Shown: positions 8,305-18,775, numbered from the stretch's first letter. The stretch: DNA of 64,000 nt from Sphingobacteriia bacterium (GCA_017304675.1 JAFKLS010000018.1:62001-126000); one strand, 5' to 3'. Notes: generated from the letters alone by a model not told the origin. A program made the numbers and translations.

Positions 8305-11300
8305 ATGGAAGCTGTTAACGCATCTCTTACCCAAAACATTACAAGCAAACCAGCCCAACAAAAAGCCGTTGTAATGGACGGCAATGAAGCAGCCGTTTAT
8401 ATTGCTTACAAAACAAGCGAGGTCTGTGCCATTTATCCCATTACGCCTTCTTCTCCTATGGGAGAATTTGCCGATGAATGGAGCAGCGATTTAAAAACCA
8501 ATATCTATGGAGAAGTGCCCAAGGTAATTGAAATGCAAAGTGAGGCCGGTGCTGCCGGCGCTATTCACGGCGCTTTACAGGGAGGAGCGCTGGCCTCTAC
8601 TTTTACCTGCTCTCAAGGTTTATTGCTGATGATACCTAATATGTATAAAATAGCCGGAGAATTAACTCCTACTGTTTTTCATATTGCAGCAAGAGCATTG
8701 GCAACACATGCATTATCGATCTTTGGCGATCATAGTGATGTGATGGCTGTACGTTCAACCGGTTTTGCTATGTTGTTTGGTAATAGTCCGCAGCAGGCAC
8801 ACGATATGGCGATGATCTCTACTGCAGCCACTTTAAATTCAAGCATTCCGTTCTTAAATATTTTTGATGGTTTCCGTACTTCGCATGAATTGAATGAAGT
8901 AAAAATCATTCCTGATGAAGTAATCAAAGCGATGATCAATGATGAAGCAGTTGCCCGACACAGACAACGTGCATTAAATCCGGATGCTCCGTTCATTCGT
9001 GGTACTGCACAAAACCCTGATGTATTCTTTCAAAGCAGAGAAGCCGCAAACCAATACCATTGGAATGTTCCGCAACATGTAGAAACTGCTATGCAACAAT
9101 TTGAACAATTAACTGGTCGCTCTTATAAATTATTCAATTATCATGGCCATCCTAAAGCAGAGAATATCATCATCATGATGGGTTCTGGCACAGGCGCAGT
9201 TCAAGAAACAGTTGATTACTTACAGCACCGCGATGAAAAAGTGGGTGTGCTGGAAATTCATCTATACAGACCGTTCTCTATAAATCATTTTATTAAAGTA
9301 TTACCTGAAACAGTTAAGAACATTGCAGTATTAGATCGTTGCAAAGAAACCGGTGCGATAGGTGAACCATTGTATATGGATGTAATCAATGCTTTACATG
9401 CTTCATGGAATGGTGCCATGCCAACTGTGATCGGTGGCCGTTATGGCTTGGCTTCTAAAGAATTTAATCCGGCAATGGTGATAGCTATTTTTGATGAATT
9501 GAAAAAAGACAAACCAAAAAACAGTTTCACCATTGGTATTGATGATGATGTTACCCATACAAGTTTAGCATACAACAAAAATTTCAATTTAGAAGATCAG
9601 CATTTGTTCAGAGGATTGTTTTTTGGATTGGGTGCAGATGGTACTGTAAGCGCCAATAAAAACACCATTAAAATTATTGGTGATGTTACAGAGAATCATG
9701 TGCAAGGATATTTTGTGTACGATTCTAAAAAATCCGGTTCATTAACTGTATCGCATTTACGGTTCAGTTCAAAATCTATACAATCAACATATTTAATCAA
9801 TTCAGCAAATTTCGTTGCCTGTCATCACTTTAATTATTTGGAGAAATATGATATTCTGAAAGATGCGCAACATGGTGCGACATTTTTATTGAACTCTCCA
9901 TACCCAACAGAAGAATTATGGCATCATCTGCCTAAAAAAATTCAGGAAGAAATTATCGAGAAAGAGCTGAAACTCTACGCCATCAATGCTTCTAAAGTAG
10001 CGAAAGAAACAGGCATGGGTTCCAGAATCAATTCTATTTTACAAACATGCTTCTTTGCTATTTCTAATGTAATGCCGAAAGATGAAGCCATTACATATAT
10101 TAAAAATGCCATTAAGAAAACATATGGCAGAAAAGGTGAAGAGGTTGTAAAGAAAAATTACAACGCAGTAGATAAAGCGCTGGAAAATTTAGCATTGATA
10201 GATTATTCAACTTTTGCGATCGGTAATAAAGAAATCAATCCGGCCATTTCCGGTGAAGCACCTGATTTTGTTCAAAAAGTTTTATCAAGAATTATTGCGG
10301 GTGAAGGTGATGAATTACCGGTGAGTGCTTTCCCTGCAGATGGGACTTATCCTTCAGGCACCACAAAATTTGAAAAAAGAAATATTGCAGATCAGGTTCC
10401 TGTTTGGGATCCTAGTTTATGTTCTCAATGTGGTAAATGTTTCTTTGTTTGTCCGCATGCAGCAATTCGTCCGAAAGTATATAACAGTGAATTGTTGAAA
10501 GATGCTCCTGATTTCTTCAAACATACAGCACCAATTGGTAAAGAATTTTTTAAAGATGCAGAAGCATATACTTTACAAGTTTCAGTAGAAGATTGTACAG
10601 GTTGTAACTTATGCGTTGAAGCTTGTCCGATAGAAAGTAAAACGCAAGTCGGCCATAAAGCCATCAACATGCAGGAAGTGCTACCATTGAAAGAAACAGA
10701 AAGTAAGAATTGGGATTTCTTCTTATCGCTTCCTGATTTAGATAGAGAAAGAGTGAATAGAAATACAGTAAAAGGTTCTCAATTCTATGAACCATTATTC
10801 GAATTCTCCGGTGCATGTAGTGGTTGTGGCGAAACACCTTACATTAAATTGTTAACGCAACTATTTGGTGATAGGATGTTGGTTGCGAATGCAACAGGTT
10901 GTTCATCCATTTTCGGTGGCAACTTACCAACAACTCCATGGACTAAAAACAATCAGGGTTTAGGACCGGCCTGGGCTAACTCATTGTTTGAAGACAACGC
11001 TGAATTTGGTTTAGGTATCAAACTGGCTACAGACATGAAACGTAATTATGCAGCTTCTTTATTGAAAGAATTGCGTGATGATGTTGGAACAGAATTAACA
11101 GACACTATTGTAAACAATCTTCAAACTACAGAAGGCGAATTAATCGTTCAACGCAAATATGTTCATCAATTAAAAAATATTTTAAGAACCATTAATAAAC
11201 CGCAAGCGAAAGTGTTGTTGCAACTGGCAACATTCTTAGAACAAAAAAGTGTTTGGATCATTGGTGGTGATGGCTGGGCTTATGATATTGGTTTTAGCGG

Positions 11301-11880
11301 ATTAGATCATGTGCTTTCTACCGGAGAAAACATTAACATACTTGTGTTGGATACAGAAGTGTATTCTAATACAGGCGGACAAAAATCAAAATCATCACCT
11401 TTAGGAGCCAGTGCTAAATTCTCTGTAAAAGGCAAGGCAACAGGAAAAAAAGACCTTGCCATGCAGGCCATTGCTCATGGAAGTGCTTATGTGGGAACCA
11501 TTGCAATGGGCGCCAACGACATGCATGCGTTGAAAACAATTTTAGAGGCAGAAGCATTTCCTGGCCCGTCAATTATAATAGCTTATAGCCACTGTATTGC
11601 TCATGGTTACGATATGTGCCATGGGTTAGATCAACAAGACCTTGCCGTTAAATCTGGTTATTGGCCATTATTCAGATTTAATCCGACCAAACCACAAGGA
11701 AGCAGGTTTACAATTGATAGTAAAGAGCCTTCAGTTGAACTGAATGAATTCATGTATCATGAAAACAGGTTTGCCACCATTAAAAACAATTACCCTGAAC
11801 AGGCAGATCATTTTCTTCACCTGGCGAATGAAGGTATACGCACAAGATGGGAAAGAATACAGGCTCTTAAAAGTTTATAG
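8305..11880 (+). CDS. nifJ: Pyruvate:ferredoxin/flavodoxin oxidoreductase
   Basis: This 1191-residue single-chain enzyme has the normal length for the homodimeric family. In order it shows the pyrimidine-binding domain (YPITPSSPMGEFADEW, VIEMQSEAGAAGAIHGALQGGAL), a transketolase C-like domain (VLEIHLYRPF) and the gamma domain. Then comes a two-cluster ferredoxin domain at about 705-775 (CSQCGKCFFVCPHAAI; CTGCNLCVEACP), and the thiamine-diphosphate domain with its own cluster (CSGCGETPY) and GDGWAYDIGFSGLDHVL. It makes acetyl-CoA, CO2 and reduced ferredoxin or flavodoxin from pyruvate in the cytoplasm. The enzyme is oxygen-sensitive in most species. The gene stands alone between two terminators. 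Confidence 0.97.
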   Translation: MEAVNASLTQNITSKPAQQKAVVMDGNEAAVYIAYKTSEVCAIYPITPSSPMGEFADEWSSDLKTNIYGEVPKVIEMQSEAGAAGAIHGALQGGALASTFTCSQGLLLMIPNMYKIAGELTPTVFHIAARALATHALSIFGDHSDVMAVRSTGFAMLFGNSPQQAHDMAMISTAATLNSSIPFLNIFDGFRTSHELNEVKIIPDEVIKAMINDEAVARHRQRALNPDAPFIRGTAQNPDVFFQSREAANQYHWNVPQHVETAMQQFEQLTGRSYKLFNYHGHPKAENIIIMMGSGTGAVQETVDYLQHRDEKVGVLEIHLYRPFSINHFIKVLPETVKNIAVLDRCKETGAIGEPLYMDVINALHASWNGAMPTVIGGRYGLASKEFNPAMVIAIFDELKKDKPKNSFTIGIDDDVTHTSLAYNKNFNLEDQHLFRGLFFGLGADGTVSANKNTIKIIGDVTENHVQGYFVYDSKKSGSLTVSHLRFSSKSIQSTYLINSANFVACHHFNYLEKYDILKDAQHGATFLLNSPYPTEELWHHLPKKIQEEIIEKELKLYAINASKVAKETGMGSRINSILQTCFFAISNVMPKDEAITYIKNAIKKTYGRKGEEVVKKNYNAVDKALENLALIDYSTFAIGNKEINPAISGEAPDFVQKVLSRIIAGEGDELPVSAFPADGTYPSGTTKFEKRNIADQVPVWDPSLCSQCGKCFFVCPHAAIRPKVYNSELLKDAPDFFKHTAPIGKEFFKDAEAYTLQVSVEDCTGCNLCVEACPIESKTQVGHKAINMQEVLPLKETESKNWDFFLSLPDLDRERVNRNTVKGSQFYEPLFEFSGACSGCGETPYIKLLTQLFGDRMLVANATGCSSIFGGNLPTTPWTKNNQGLGPAWANSLFEDNAEFGLGIKLATDMKRNYAASLLKELRDDVGTELTDTIVNNLQTTEGELIVQRKYVHQLKNILRTINKPQAKVLLQLATFLEQKSVWIIGGDGWAYDIGFSGLDHVLSTGENINILVLDTEVYSNTGGQKSKSSPLGASAKFSVKGKATGKKDLAMQAIAHGSAYVGTIAMGANDMHALKTILEAEAFPGPSIIIAYSHCIAHGYDMCHGLDQQDLAVKSGYWPLFRFNPTKPQGSRFTIDSKEPSVELNEFMYHENRFATIKNNYPEQADHFLHLANEGIRTRWERIQALKSL

Positions 11881-11908
11881 GCTAATATTCATACGTAATA
11901 CTACAAAC

Positions 11909-11938
11909 AAAAGCCGCCTGAAAATTCAGGCGGCTTTT
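11909..11938. terminator. Bidirectional terminator between convergent genes
   Basis: A perfect inverted repeat, AAAAGCCGCCTGAA and TTCAGGCGGCTTTT, separated by two bases, lies between the stop codons of nifJ and the gene at 11958. T runs exist on both strands, so it can serve both genes. Confidence 0.92.
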
Positions 11939-11957
11939 AAATATTCAATGCAGAAGA

Positions 11958-12863
11958 TTAATGTTTCTTCTTAGATTTTTTCAATTCATTTATCTCAGCT
12001 TTGGCTGCATCTAACTCCTTTTTAAGCTGAATAATATATAATGTATTCTCTTCAATTTTTTTCAGCAGCACCGCATTCATACTTCCCAATTCAATGCCAT
12101 TTTTTACCACTTCGTCAGCAGAGGGCACATCAGGTAAATGATTGTGTGTTTTAATATAAGTTTCCAACTCGTTTATAGGCCTTAATGCATAAGTGGGTTT
12201 AAATACATTATCGTACCAATCGTCGGAGTTTTTAATGGCTACTTTTACTTTTTCAGTTAAAATACCTTGTTCAACAAATAATTTATACCCGTCTACCAGG
12301 TCGTTCACATCTCCAATCCTTACCCTTCCTTCGTAAGAATTGATAGACATATATTCCTGCTCATAATTACTACCCGGTGCTTTGAAGCAGAATTTGAATG
12401 TTTGGGGGGTATTCAGCGTTTTATCGCCAGACACTCTTGCCCCAACTGACCAGTAACTTACACTGCCGGGGCTACTGTTATCACCATTAGAAAACATAAT
12501 GCTCGGTTCGTTCTGCCCGTTAGGAGACCATTCATTACTTAACTGCAATAAAAAATTTTTCTTCCTGGTGTCTCCGGCATTACGTTTTATTTCCAAAGCA
12601 GCTTGCGGGGCATTGGTGCCAATACCTACGTTGCCAATTAATGGGAAATGATTCTCGCTGTTAGGGAATAAAGTATCAATATACTGGTATACAATATTCT
12701 TTGAAGCGGGATTAATAGTAGGTGTATAAGCAGGAGTTTTAGAAGTACTGGTAACAGGTTTTTTGGCAGTACGTATAGTACCCGCAGGCCTTTGCTGTAT
12801 CTGGGCAAACGACTGTACAAGTAGAAACTGAGCAAATAATACAACTAAAATCAGCTTTTTCAT
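11958..12863 (-). CDS. Secreted protein with C-terminal coiled coil
   Basis: The protein has 301 residues and a signal peptide (MKKLILVVLFAQFLLVQSFAQ). After a Thr/Pro-rich linker comes GNVGIGTNAPQAALEIKR, a motif seen at the head of phage-tail-like or adhesin stalk repeats. The C-terminal third has ELETYIKTHNHLPDVPSA followed by a Lys/Glu-rich coiled coil (ELDAAKAEINELKKSKKKH). This arrangement is common in secreted Bacteroidota proteins resembling tail-fibre or chaperone (S74-like) endings. No serine/lysine peptidase dyad could be assigned. It is probably an exported structural or adhesin-like protein of unknown role. It converges on nifJ. Confidence 0.6.
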   Translation of the reverse strand: MKKLILVVLFAQFLLVQSFAQIQQRPAGTIRTAKKPVTSTSKTPAYTPTINPASKNIVYQYIDTLFPNSENHFPLIGNVGIGTNAPQAALEIKRNAGDTRKKNFLLQLSNEWSPNGQNEPSIMFSNGDNSSPGSVSYWSVGARVSGDKTLNTPQTFKFCFKAPGSNYEQEYMSINSYEGRVRIGDVNDLVDGYKLFVEQGILTEKVKVAIKNSDDWYDNVFKPTYALRPINELETYIKTHNHLPDVPSADEVVKNGIELGSMNAVLLKKIEENTLYIIQLKKELDAAKAEINELKKSKKKH

Positions 12864-12940
12864 AAACGAACAATTAAATTAATCCCTCAAAAATAATATA
12901 ATCTGTGTGTCTAAAGGTAAAATCAAACTTGTTTACGCCT

Positions 12941-13939
12941 TTAATGTTGTTGTTTTTGAGGATAATTGCCCTGTAATTGTTCTAAACGCTCATGCTCTTT
13001 CTCGTATGCTTTGATGATATGTTTTACTAATCTGTGGCGTACCACATCTTCTTCATTCAGTTCAACGTGGGCAATACCATCAATATTCTGCAGGATGCGG
13101 ATGGCTTTCTCCAAACCGCTGTGTTGGTTTCTCGGAAGATCTATTTGTGTTGGATCACCGGTAATAATGGCTTTTGCATTAGCGCCAATACGTGTTAGGA
13201 ACATTTTCAACTGCAGATCGTTGGTATTTTGCGATTCGTCTAAAATAATAAAGGCATTATCAAGTGTTCTGCCGCGCATATATGCCAACGGTGCAATTTC
13301 AATGGTCCTGGTGGTCATATAATAACCCAGTTTATCGGCAGGTATCATATCATCCAGGGCATCGTACAGGGGCCTCAAATAAGGGTCTATTTTTTCCTTT
13401 AAATCGCCTGGTAAAAAACCGAGGCTCTCGCCTGCTTCTACTGCAGGCCTGGTTAAAATAATCTTTTTTACCATTTTATTTTTCAGTGCCCTTACTGCCA
13501 ATGCCACTGCTGTATACGTTTTACCTGTACCCGCCGGGCCAATGGCAAATACAATATCGTTCTTATCTGCAGCCTGCACCATTTTCTTTTGATTAGCCGT
13601 TCTTGCACGAACGGTTTTACCATTAGGGCCAAACACTAATATGTCGTTAGGGTTGCGGTCTACAAAATTGTCTACCGTTTCTGCATCATCACCCCCCAAA
13701 ATCTGTTCAAAATAGTTTTCGCTTAAATGCCCGTTTCTTTCCAGGTATTGAATGATCAGCTCTATTTTTTCTTTGGCATTTTCTATTTGTTCAGGAGCGC
13801 CGCTTAGTTTTATTTGTGTGCCTCTTGATAAGATCTTTAGTAGCGGGAACTTCTTTTTAAGCAAATCTAATTTTCCATTGTTGGTGCCGAAAAACTCAAT
13901 TGGGTTCACTGAGTCAAGGCTAATAATTGTGTCAGTCAA
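12941..13939 (-). CDS. phoH: PhoH family ATPase
   Basis: The protein is 332 residues. An N-terminal KH-like segment (about 15-70, [20 protein letters not shown]) precedes the PhoH nucleotide-binding domain: Walker [14 protein letters not shown] near 137, [18 protein letters not shown], Walker [11 protein letters not shown] and [11 protein letters not shown]. The only start matching the family N-terminus is TTG 13939; no in-frame ATG gives a full-length domain. PhoH proteins are cytoplasmic ATPases related to superfamily 1 helicases, with proposed roles in RNA metabolism and phosphate stress. No operon partner is evident, since the gaps on both sides exceed 75 bp. Confidence 0.93.
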   Translation of the reverse strand: MTDTIISLDSVNPIEFFGTNNGKLDLLKKKFPLLKILSRGTQIKLSGAPEQIENAKEKIELIIQYLERNGHLSENYFEQILGGDDAETVDNFVDRNPNDILVFGPNGKTVRARTANQKKMVQAADKNDIVFAIGPAGTGKTYTAVALAVRALKNKMVKKIILTRPAVEAGESLGFLPGDLKEKIDPYLRPLYDALDDMIPADKLGYYMTTRTIEIAPLAYMRGRTLDNAFIILDESQNTNDLQLKMFLTRIGANAKAIITGDPTQIDLPRNQHSGLEKAIRILQNIDGIAHVELNEEDVVRHRLVKHIIKAYEKEHERLEQLQGNYPQKQQH

Positions 13940-14083
13940 ATCGGTTCGCTTTTAAGTTATTGAATACGGATATTTCGTTTTACTAACCTTCCAATCCAAA
14001 TTTAATTTTTAATCACTGAAAAAACCTAACACAGTTTATACACAGGTGTGGATAGGAAAGAAAGTTGTTTTCATAAATAATAA

Positions 14084-14983
14084 CTATCGGATCAGTTGAA
14101 ACATATTAGGATAATCCGATATCAGTCCATCTACACCCATTTTTTTCAGTGATTGCATCGTTTCAATATCGTTCACTGTCCATGGAATGAGTTTCATTTT
14201 GTATTGCTTACATTCTTCAACCAATTCCGGTGTTACCTGTGTATATACGGGCGAATATATGGTTGGAATAAAACCCAAATCCCTCAACCTGTCTAACAAA
14301 CTCTTGTACCCTGTTGGTTCGTATAAGTAAGATGTTTTTACTTTAGAATACTTTTTATTTACATACTGCAAAGTTCTGATATCAAATGATTGAATAATTA
14401 CCCGTTGTTCTATTTTTTTTTCTTTTATAATCTGCATGATCAAGTCTACAAACTCTTTAGGTTCGGGGTGATAAACATTATCAGTTCTTACTTCACTTTT
14501 GGTTTCAATATTGTATTGCGGAGGAGGAATATGTTGCTCTTTGCAAAAGGCTTCCACGCTATCAATTACTTTACTCAATAAAGGTTTTATTGCCTGCATT
14601 TTTCTTTGCTGAGGGAACCTTGTATGAGGCTTCATACCTACATCATACTTTACTACCTCATCGTAATTCATCTGGTAAATATTGTATTGCTTTTCCTCGG
14701 CCTCTGTAATAAAACTGCCATCAGGTTTAGTGGTGATCTCGTGGTTAAAGAAGGGCTCGTGGCTGATCACTACCTGTTTGTCTTTAGATATTACGGCATC
14801 CATTTCTAAAGTAGTTACACCCAAACGTACCGCATTAATAAATGCGGGTATGGTATTTTCCGGCATCAGGCCTCTACAACCCCGGTGGCCTTCATAATCG
14901 AATGTATCTTTCTGCATCTGGTTTTTACCGAGCATGCTGCTGCATATAACAAATATTGCCACAGCTATCATGTATTTCTTCAT
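14084..14983 (-). CDS. Glycerophosphodiester phosphodiesterase, exported
   Basis: From ATG 14983 the product is about 299 residues with a signal peptide (MKKYMIAVAIFVICSSMLG). The GDPD TIM barrel is marked by EGHRGCRGLMPENTIPAF, TLEMDAVISKD and VISHEP, which supply the catalytic His residues and the acidic metal ligands. The closing WTVNDIETMQ and GVDGLISDYP are also typical. It hydrolyses glycerophosphodiesters to glycerol-3-phosphate and an alcohol in the periplasm. The start is chosen because ATG 14983 lies one base after the stop of the upstream PaiB-like gene and begins the signal peptide. The two genes are therefore coupled. Confidence 0.92.
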   Translation of the reverse strand: MKKYMIAVAIFVICSSMLGKNQMQKDTFDYEGHRGCRGLMPENTIPAFINAVRLGVTTLEMDAVISKDKQVVISHEPFFNHEITTKPDGSFITEAEEKQYNIYQMNYDEVVKYDVGMKPHTRFPQQRKMQAIKPLLSKVIDSVEAFCKEQHIPPPQYNIETKSEVRTDNVYHPEPKEFVDLIMQIIKEKKIEQRVIIQSFDIRTLQYVNKKYSKVKTSYLYEPTGYKSLLDRLRDLGFIPTIYSPVYTQVTPELVEECKQYKMKLIPWTVNDIETMQSLKKMGVDGLISDYPNMFQLIR

Positions 14984-14984
14984 A

Positions 14985-15611
14985 TTAGAACGATTGGTCT
15001 TTTTGTTGTTGCATTTGTGTTGCAAGGTACTGTTGTTGCGCATCGCCTTCCTGTAAATGCCTGATTATATTTTCGTGATCGGTAAGATTTTTATTCTGGC
15101 TCATCTTAAATACATGATCTATAGTTGTAACTGCCACCTCAAAAGCAACAATTGCTTTCATATTGTTGGCAATATATTCTTCCTGCATATTGGCAACAGC
15201 AGCAGGCGAATCTTTGCTGCCTTCAAAATGGTCTGTTAACTTAACCAAAATATTGTATAGTTCTTGTTCATTTAAAAACCTTAACAGGCCTTTTGCATGT
15301 ACAGCCTTGTAATTCCAGGTACTGGCAACATTGGGGTTGGCATACCATGAAGCGCTGATATAACTGTGCTCTCCGGTAAAAACAGCAAGCGCCAGCTTAT
15401 TGTGTGTAAAGCAAAAAGTATGTTGCTGTTTACGCATCATATGGCCCAATAAAAAAACCTGGCCCTCTCGCAGCTCTATTAAAACAGGTATATGCGTTGC
15501 TACAGGATAACCATCTTCTCCAATACCACAAAGCATTATAAAAGGGTGTGCTTTCATAAAAGCAAGTACTTCTTCGTGGTTTGCAGCTTTAAAATAAGGA
15601 ACATTATACAT
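14985..15611 (-). CDS. FMN-binding protein, PaiB family
   Basis: This 208-residue protein matches the PaiB/FMN-binding split-barrel family. It starts MYNVPYFKAANHEEVLAFM and has PVATHIPVLIE, LLGHMMRKQQH, ISASWYANPNVASTWNY and the family helix LTDHFEGSKDSP. Members bind flavin; Bacillus PaiB was described as a negative regulator of sporulation and protease genes, but here regulation is not shown. It lies upstream of, and almost touches, the glycerophosphodiesterase gene. A role in redox chemistry with FMN is as likely as gene regulation. Confidence 0.9.
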   Translation of the reverse strand: MYNVPYFKAANHEEVLAFMKAHPFIMLCGIGEDGYPVATHIPVLIELREGQVFLLGHMMRKQQHTFCFTHNKLALAVFTGEHSYISASWYANPNVASTWNYKAVHAKGLLRFLNEQELYNILVKLTDHFEGSKDSPAAVANMQEEYIANNMKAIVAFEVAVTTIDHVFKMSQNKNLTDHENIIRHLQEGDAQQQYLATQMQQQKDQSF

Positions 15612-15646
15612 AATACTTTACTGTTGCTGGCTGAAATTACAAATTA

Positions 15647-16843
15647 TCACTCACCATGTGCATATTCACTTAAATAATGATAGTGTGGCATTAATGCTCC
15701 TTTTGTGAGCATAGTTGCCCTATGTATAATATCGTTATTACCCTTTAACAAGTCTTCTAATACATATTTTATCAGTTGTTCTCCAAAATAGCGACTGGCA
15801 TCTCTTGGTAATTCGTTAGGCAGGTTACCAACCGCCATTATATCTATACTACCAGGCAGGTATGGTGCCGTTTTTTGTTTTGTTTTTTTATCCACGCCGT
15901 ATACGGGGTCTTCTATTTTCTGGTCGCCTAAATTAATGGGCACCGAGCCCAAAGCATCATCTGTAATATCTGCTATTGTTTGAATGGCGAAATGCTCATC
16001 AATATCTTCTTGCGCAAATAACCTGGGCATTTTGGTATCCCAGTATATGCCATTCATTAAAATATCGGTACATTTTGTATATGGCAAAAAACGGCTCCTG
16101 TACTCTTCCGGATGCTCATGAAAGTGTTCTCTTTTATAGGTCTTCAATTCTTTGTGCGTATATAGTTCTTGCCCTTTCAATTGCACATATACAGGATAAT
16201 TGAATTTTCTTTCAAGGTATTCATCCGGCTCCACTTCGTGAATACCCAATAAATTCATAATCTCTAATATGCCATGCGCCACTCTTCCGCTACCGGTAAC
16301 CGCTATTTTTATATTAGGTATTTTTAATCCGAAATAGGTATGAATCAGTTCACGGTAATCTTTTACTTTAAAAACCCTGTCCAGCCGGTACTCTCCGGTT
16401 CTGTTACCATAACACATTATGCCATTATGAGCCCCTACAATACCTGCAAAAAAACCAAAGCCTATAACACGTTGCCCATCTTCATGTTCTAAACACTCAT
16501 AATCAATAAGCGTGATCTTTTTTTCCATCATACTTTTAAATAAAGCCCTGTTATATGGTTGCTTCTTTTTGGTATGCGAAAAAAACAAATACGTTTTTCC
16601 TTCCACCAATAAAGGTATTGGCACTTCTTTAATACCTAATAAGATATCGCAATCGGCCACGGTTTCCGCCACTTCAATACCCGCAGCCTCGTATTCGTCA
16701 TTGGTAAAGCATCTTGTTTCAGAAGACTGAACCTTTATAGTAATATCAGGTATATGTTTAACCAGCCATTTACATTGTGCCGGTGTTAGCGCCACCCTGT
16801 TATCGGCAGGTATTTTTCCTTCTTTGATAAGGCCTATCTTCAT
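15647..16843 (-). CDS. Saccharopine/alanine dehydrogenase family oxidoreductase
   Basis: The protein is 398 residues. The N-terminal domain shows the alanine dehydrogenase/transhydrogenase signature (IGLIKEGKIPADNRVALTP), then DILLGIKEVP and YLFFSHTKKKQP. A Rossmann segment, IKIAVTGSGRVAHGILEIM, near 195 gives the NAD(P) site. SMMEKKITLIDYE and the overall length best fit the Lys1-like saccharopine dehydrogenases (NAD+, L-lysine forming). Whether it acts in lysine metabolism or on another amino acid cannot be told. It is divergent from hscB with a shared 39-bp intergenic region. Confidence 0.8.
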   Translation of the reverse strand: MKIGLIKEGKIPADNRVALTPAQCKWLVKHIPDITIKVQSSETRCFTNDEYEAAGIEVAETVADCDILLGIKEVPIPLLVEGKTYLFFSHTKKKQPYNRALFKSMMEKKITLIDYECLEHEDGQRVIGFGFFAGIVGAHNGIMCYGNRTGEYRLDRVFKVKDYRELIHTYFGLKIPNIKIAVTGSGRVAHGILEIMNLLGIHEVEPDEYLERKFNYPVYVQLKGQELYTHKELKTYKREHFHEHPEEYRSRFLPYTKCTDILMNGIYWDTKMPRLFAQEDIDEHFAIQTIADITDDALGSVPINLGDQKIEDPVYGVDKKTKQKTAPYLPGSIDIMAVGNLPNELPRDASRYFGEQLIKYVLEDLLKGNNDIIHRATMLTKGALMPHYHYLSEYAHGE

Positions 16844-16882
16844 ACAAAAAGTAATTTTGCTTGCAATGTAAAATTTATTTGG

Positions 16883-17395
16883 ATGAATTATTTTGAACTG
16901 TTTGAAATAAAAGAAACCCTGCTACCGGATATACGGCTGATAAAAACGAAGTTTTATGAATTGAGCAGAAAATATCATCCGGATTTTTTTACAGGTGCGG
17001 GAGAGGCCGAACAACAATTAGCCCTGGAAAAATCGGCCTTATTGAATAAGGCATTCAAAACATTCAGCAACAAACAGGAAACCATCAAATATGTATTACA
17101 ACTAAAAGGATTGCTGGAAGAAGAAGAGAAATTTGCTTTGCCCAACGATTTTTTAATGGAAATGATGGAACTGAACGAACTGGTAATGGATGCTAAAATG
17201 GAAAACAACAGGGCTACTTTTGATGAGTTGCATAAAACAATACACAATATTGAAATAGATATTTATGAGCCTGTTAAAGAAATTGTGGAGCATAGTGAGA
17301 GCCATTTTCCTGCCAAAGAAGAATTGCTGCAAGTAAAAAAATATTATTACCAGCAGCAATACCTGCAACGGATGAAAAGCCTTCTTGAAAAATGA
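16883..17395 (+). CDS. hscB: Fe-S cluster co-chaperone HscB
   Basis: The protein is 170 residues, the usual size. The N-terminal J domain (about 1-70) carries the HPD motif at residues 32-34 (SRKYHPDFFTG), which stimulates HscA/DnaK ATPase activity. The C-terminal three-helix domain (about 85-170, LPNDFLMEMMELNELVMDA) binds the scaffold IscU. It helps deliver Fe-S clusters in the cytoplasm. No isc genes are adjacent, so it is separated from an isc operon in this window. Confidence 0.93.
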   Translation: MNYFELFEIKETLLPDIRLIKTKFYELSRKYHPDFFTGAGEAEQQLALEKSALLNKAFKTFSNKQETIKYVLQLKGLLEEEEKFALPNDFLMEMMELNELVMDAKMENNRATFDELHKTIHNIEIDIYEPVKEIVEHSESHFPAKEELLQVKKYYYQQQYLQRMKSLLEK

Positions 17396-17485
17396 TTCTT
17401 ATCAACCTGCTTCTGTTTTAAAACCCAGCCTTGGTCATAATTTAAGCGGTTTTGTTATATTTCTTTTGCCAAAACCAACTAAGTT

Positions 17486-18775
17486 ATGATTCATCCTTAT
17501 CAATATGTTCCGGCAGAAGAAGCATTAGCTGTTATAAAAAGTAATCACAGGGTTTTTGTTCATGGCAGCGCCTGTACACCGCTGCATTTATTAAGAGAAC
17601 TGGCCAAGCAATTTAACCGTTTAAATAATGTTGAAATGGTATTTATCACCGTGCAGGGCGACATTGTGGTAGACAGGCCGGAGTATGCCGATGCATTTCA
17701 TATAAACTGTATGTTCGTTTCCAACTCGGTAAGAGAGGCGGTAAACAGCGGAAGGGCAGACTTTATCCCGGTTTTTTTAAGTGATATTCCTGATCTGTTT
17801 AAAAAAGGTATCCTCCCAATTGATGTGGCTTTGGTACAGGTTTCCCCACCGGATAAACATGGTTATTGTTCCCTTGGTGTTTCTGTTGATATTGCCCGCT
17901 CTGCAGTGAACACTGCGCAACATGTAATAGCACTTGTTAACCCATATATGCCCAGAACACATGGCGACGGACTGATTCATACAGACCGGTTCTCTAAAAT
18001 GGTATACCATGCAGAGCCTTTACCGGAAATAGATTATGGTGCCAAAACGGGAGAAGAGGAAATGATTATAGGAAAAAATATTGCTGCGATGATTGATGAC
18101 GGCAGTTGTATTCAAATGGGAATAGGCACCATACCTGATGCAGTTTTAAAATCTTTATACAGTCATAAAGACCTCGGTGTGCACACAGAAATGTGCAGTG
18201 ATGGCATCATTGATCTTTTTGAAAAAGATATTATCAATAATAAATTTAAAAAGATACATCCTAACAAAACCGTTACCAGTTTTGCAATCGGCACACAAAA
18301 ACTATACGATTATGTGAATGATAACCCTGCTTTTGCATTTCTTGATATTGATTACGTAAACGATCCTCATGTAATTAGAAGGAATAATAAAGTAGTAGCC
18401 ATAAACAGTGCCATTGAAGTAGATATAACAGGGCAGGTTTGTGCCGATAGCATTGGCGCTTATCAATACAGCGGCATAGGTGGGCAAATGGATTTTATGC
18501 GTGGTGCCGCTCTGAGTGAAGGCGGCAAACCCATTATTGCACTTACCAGCAGAACCAAAAAAGGGGTGAGTAGAATTACTTCGGCTTTAAAAAACAGTGC
18601 CGGTGTTGTAACCACACGGGGCCATATTCATTATGTAGTAACAGAATATGGCGTAGCCAATTTATATGGGCAAAACCTCAGGCAACGGGCCAAAGCACTT
18701 ATTTCTATTGCCCACCCAGACGATAGGGAGATGCTTACACACCAATGTTATGAGCGGTTTAAAATATTCTTCTGA
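17486..18775 (+). CDS. Acetyl-CoA hydrolase/CoA-transferase family protein
   Basis: This 429-residue protein has both halves of the family. The N-terminal domain contains RVFVHGSACTPLHLL and VQVSPPDKHGYCSLGVSVD. The C-terminal domain has IQMGIGTIPDAVL, HTEMCSDGIIDLFE and SGIGGQMDFMRGAALSEGG. This is the fold of 4-hydroxybutyrate CoA-transferase and acetate/succinate CoA-transferases, which move CoA between acyl groups through a glutamyl thioester. It probably links acetyl-CoA to carboxylic acids in the cytoplasm. It is the last chromosomal gene before tRNA-Leu and the mobile element. Confidence 0.92.
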   Translation: MIHPYQYVPAEEALAVIKSNHRVFVHGSACTPLHLLRELAKQFNRLNNVEMVFITVQGDIVVDRPEYADAFHINCMFVSNSVREAVNSGRADFIPVFLSDIPDLFKKGILPIDVALVQVSPPDKHGYCSLGVSVDIARSAVNTAQHVIALVNPYMPRTHGDGLIHTDRFSKMVYHAEPLPEIDYGAKTGEEEMIIGKNIAAMIDDGSCIQMGIGTIPDAVLKSLYSHKDLGVHTEMCSDGIIDLFEKDIINNKFKKIHPNKTVTSFAIGTQKLYDYVNDNPAFAFLDIDYVNDPHVIRRNNKVVAINSAIEVDITGQVCADSIGAYQYSGIGGQMDFMRGAALSEGGKPIIALTSRTKKGVSRITSALKNSAGVVTTRGHIHYVVTEYGVANLYGQNLRQRAKALISIAHPDDREMLTHQCYERFKIFF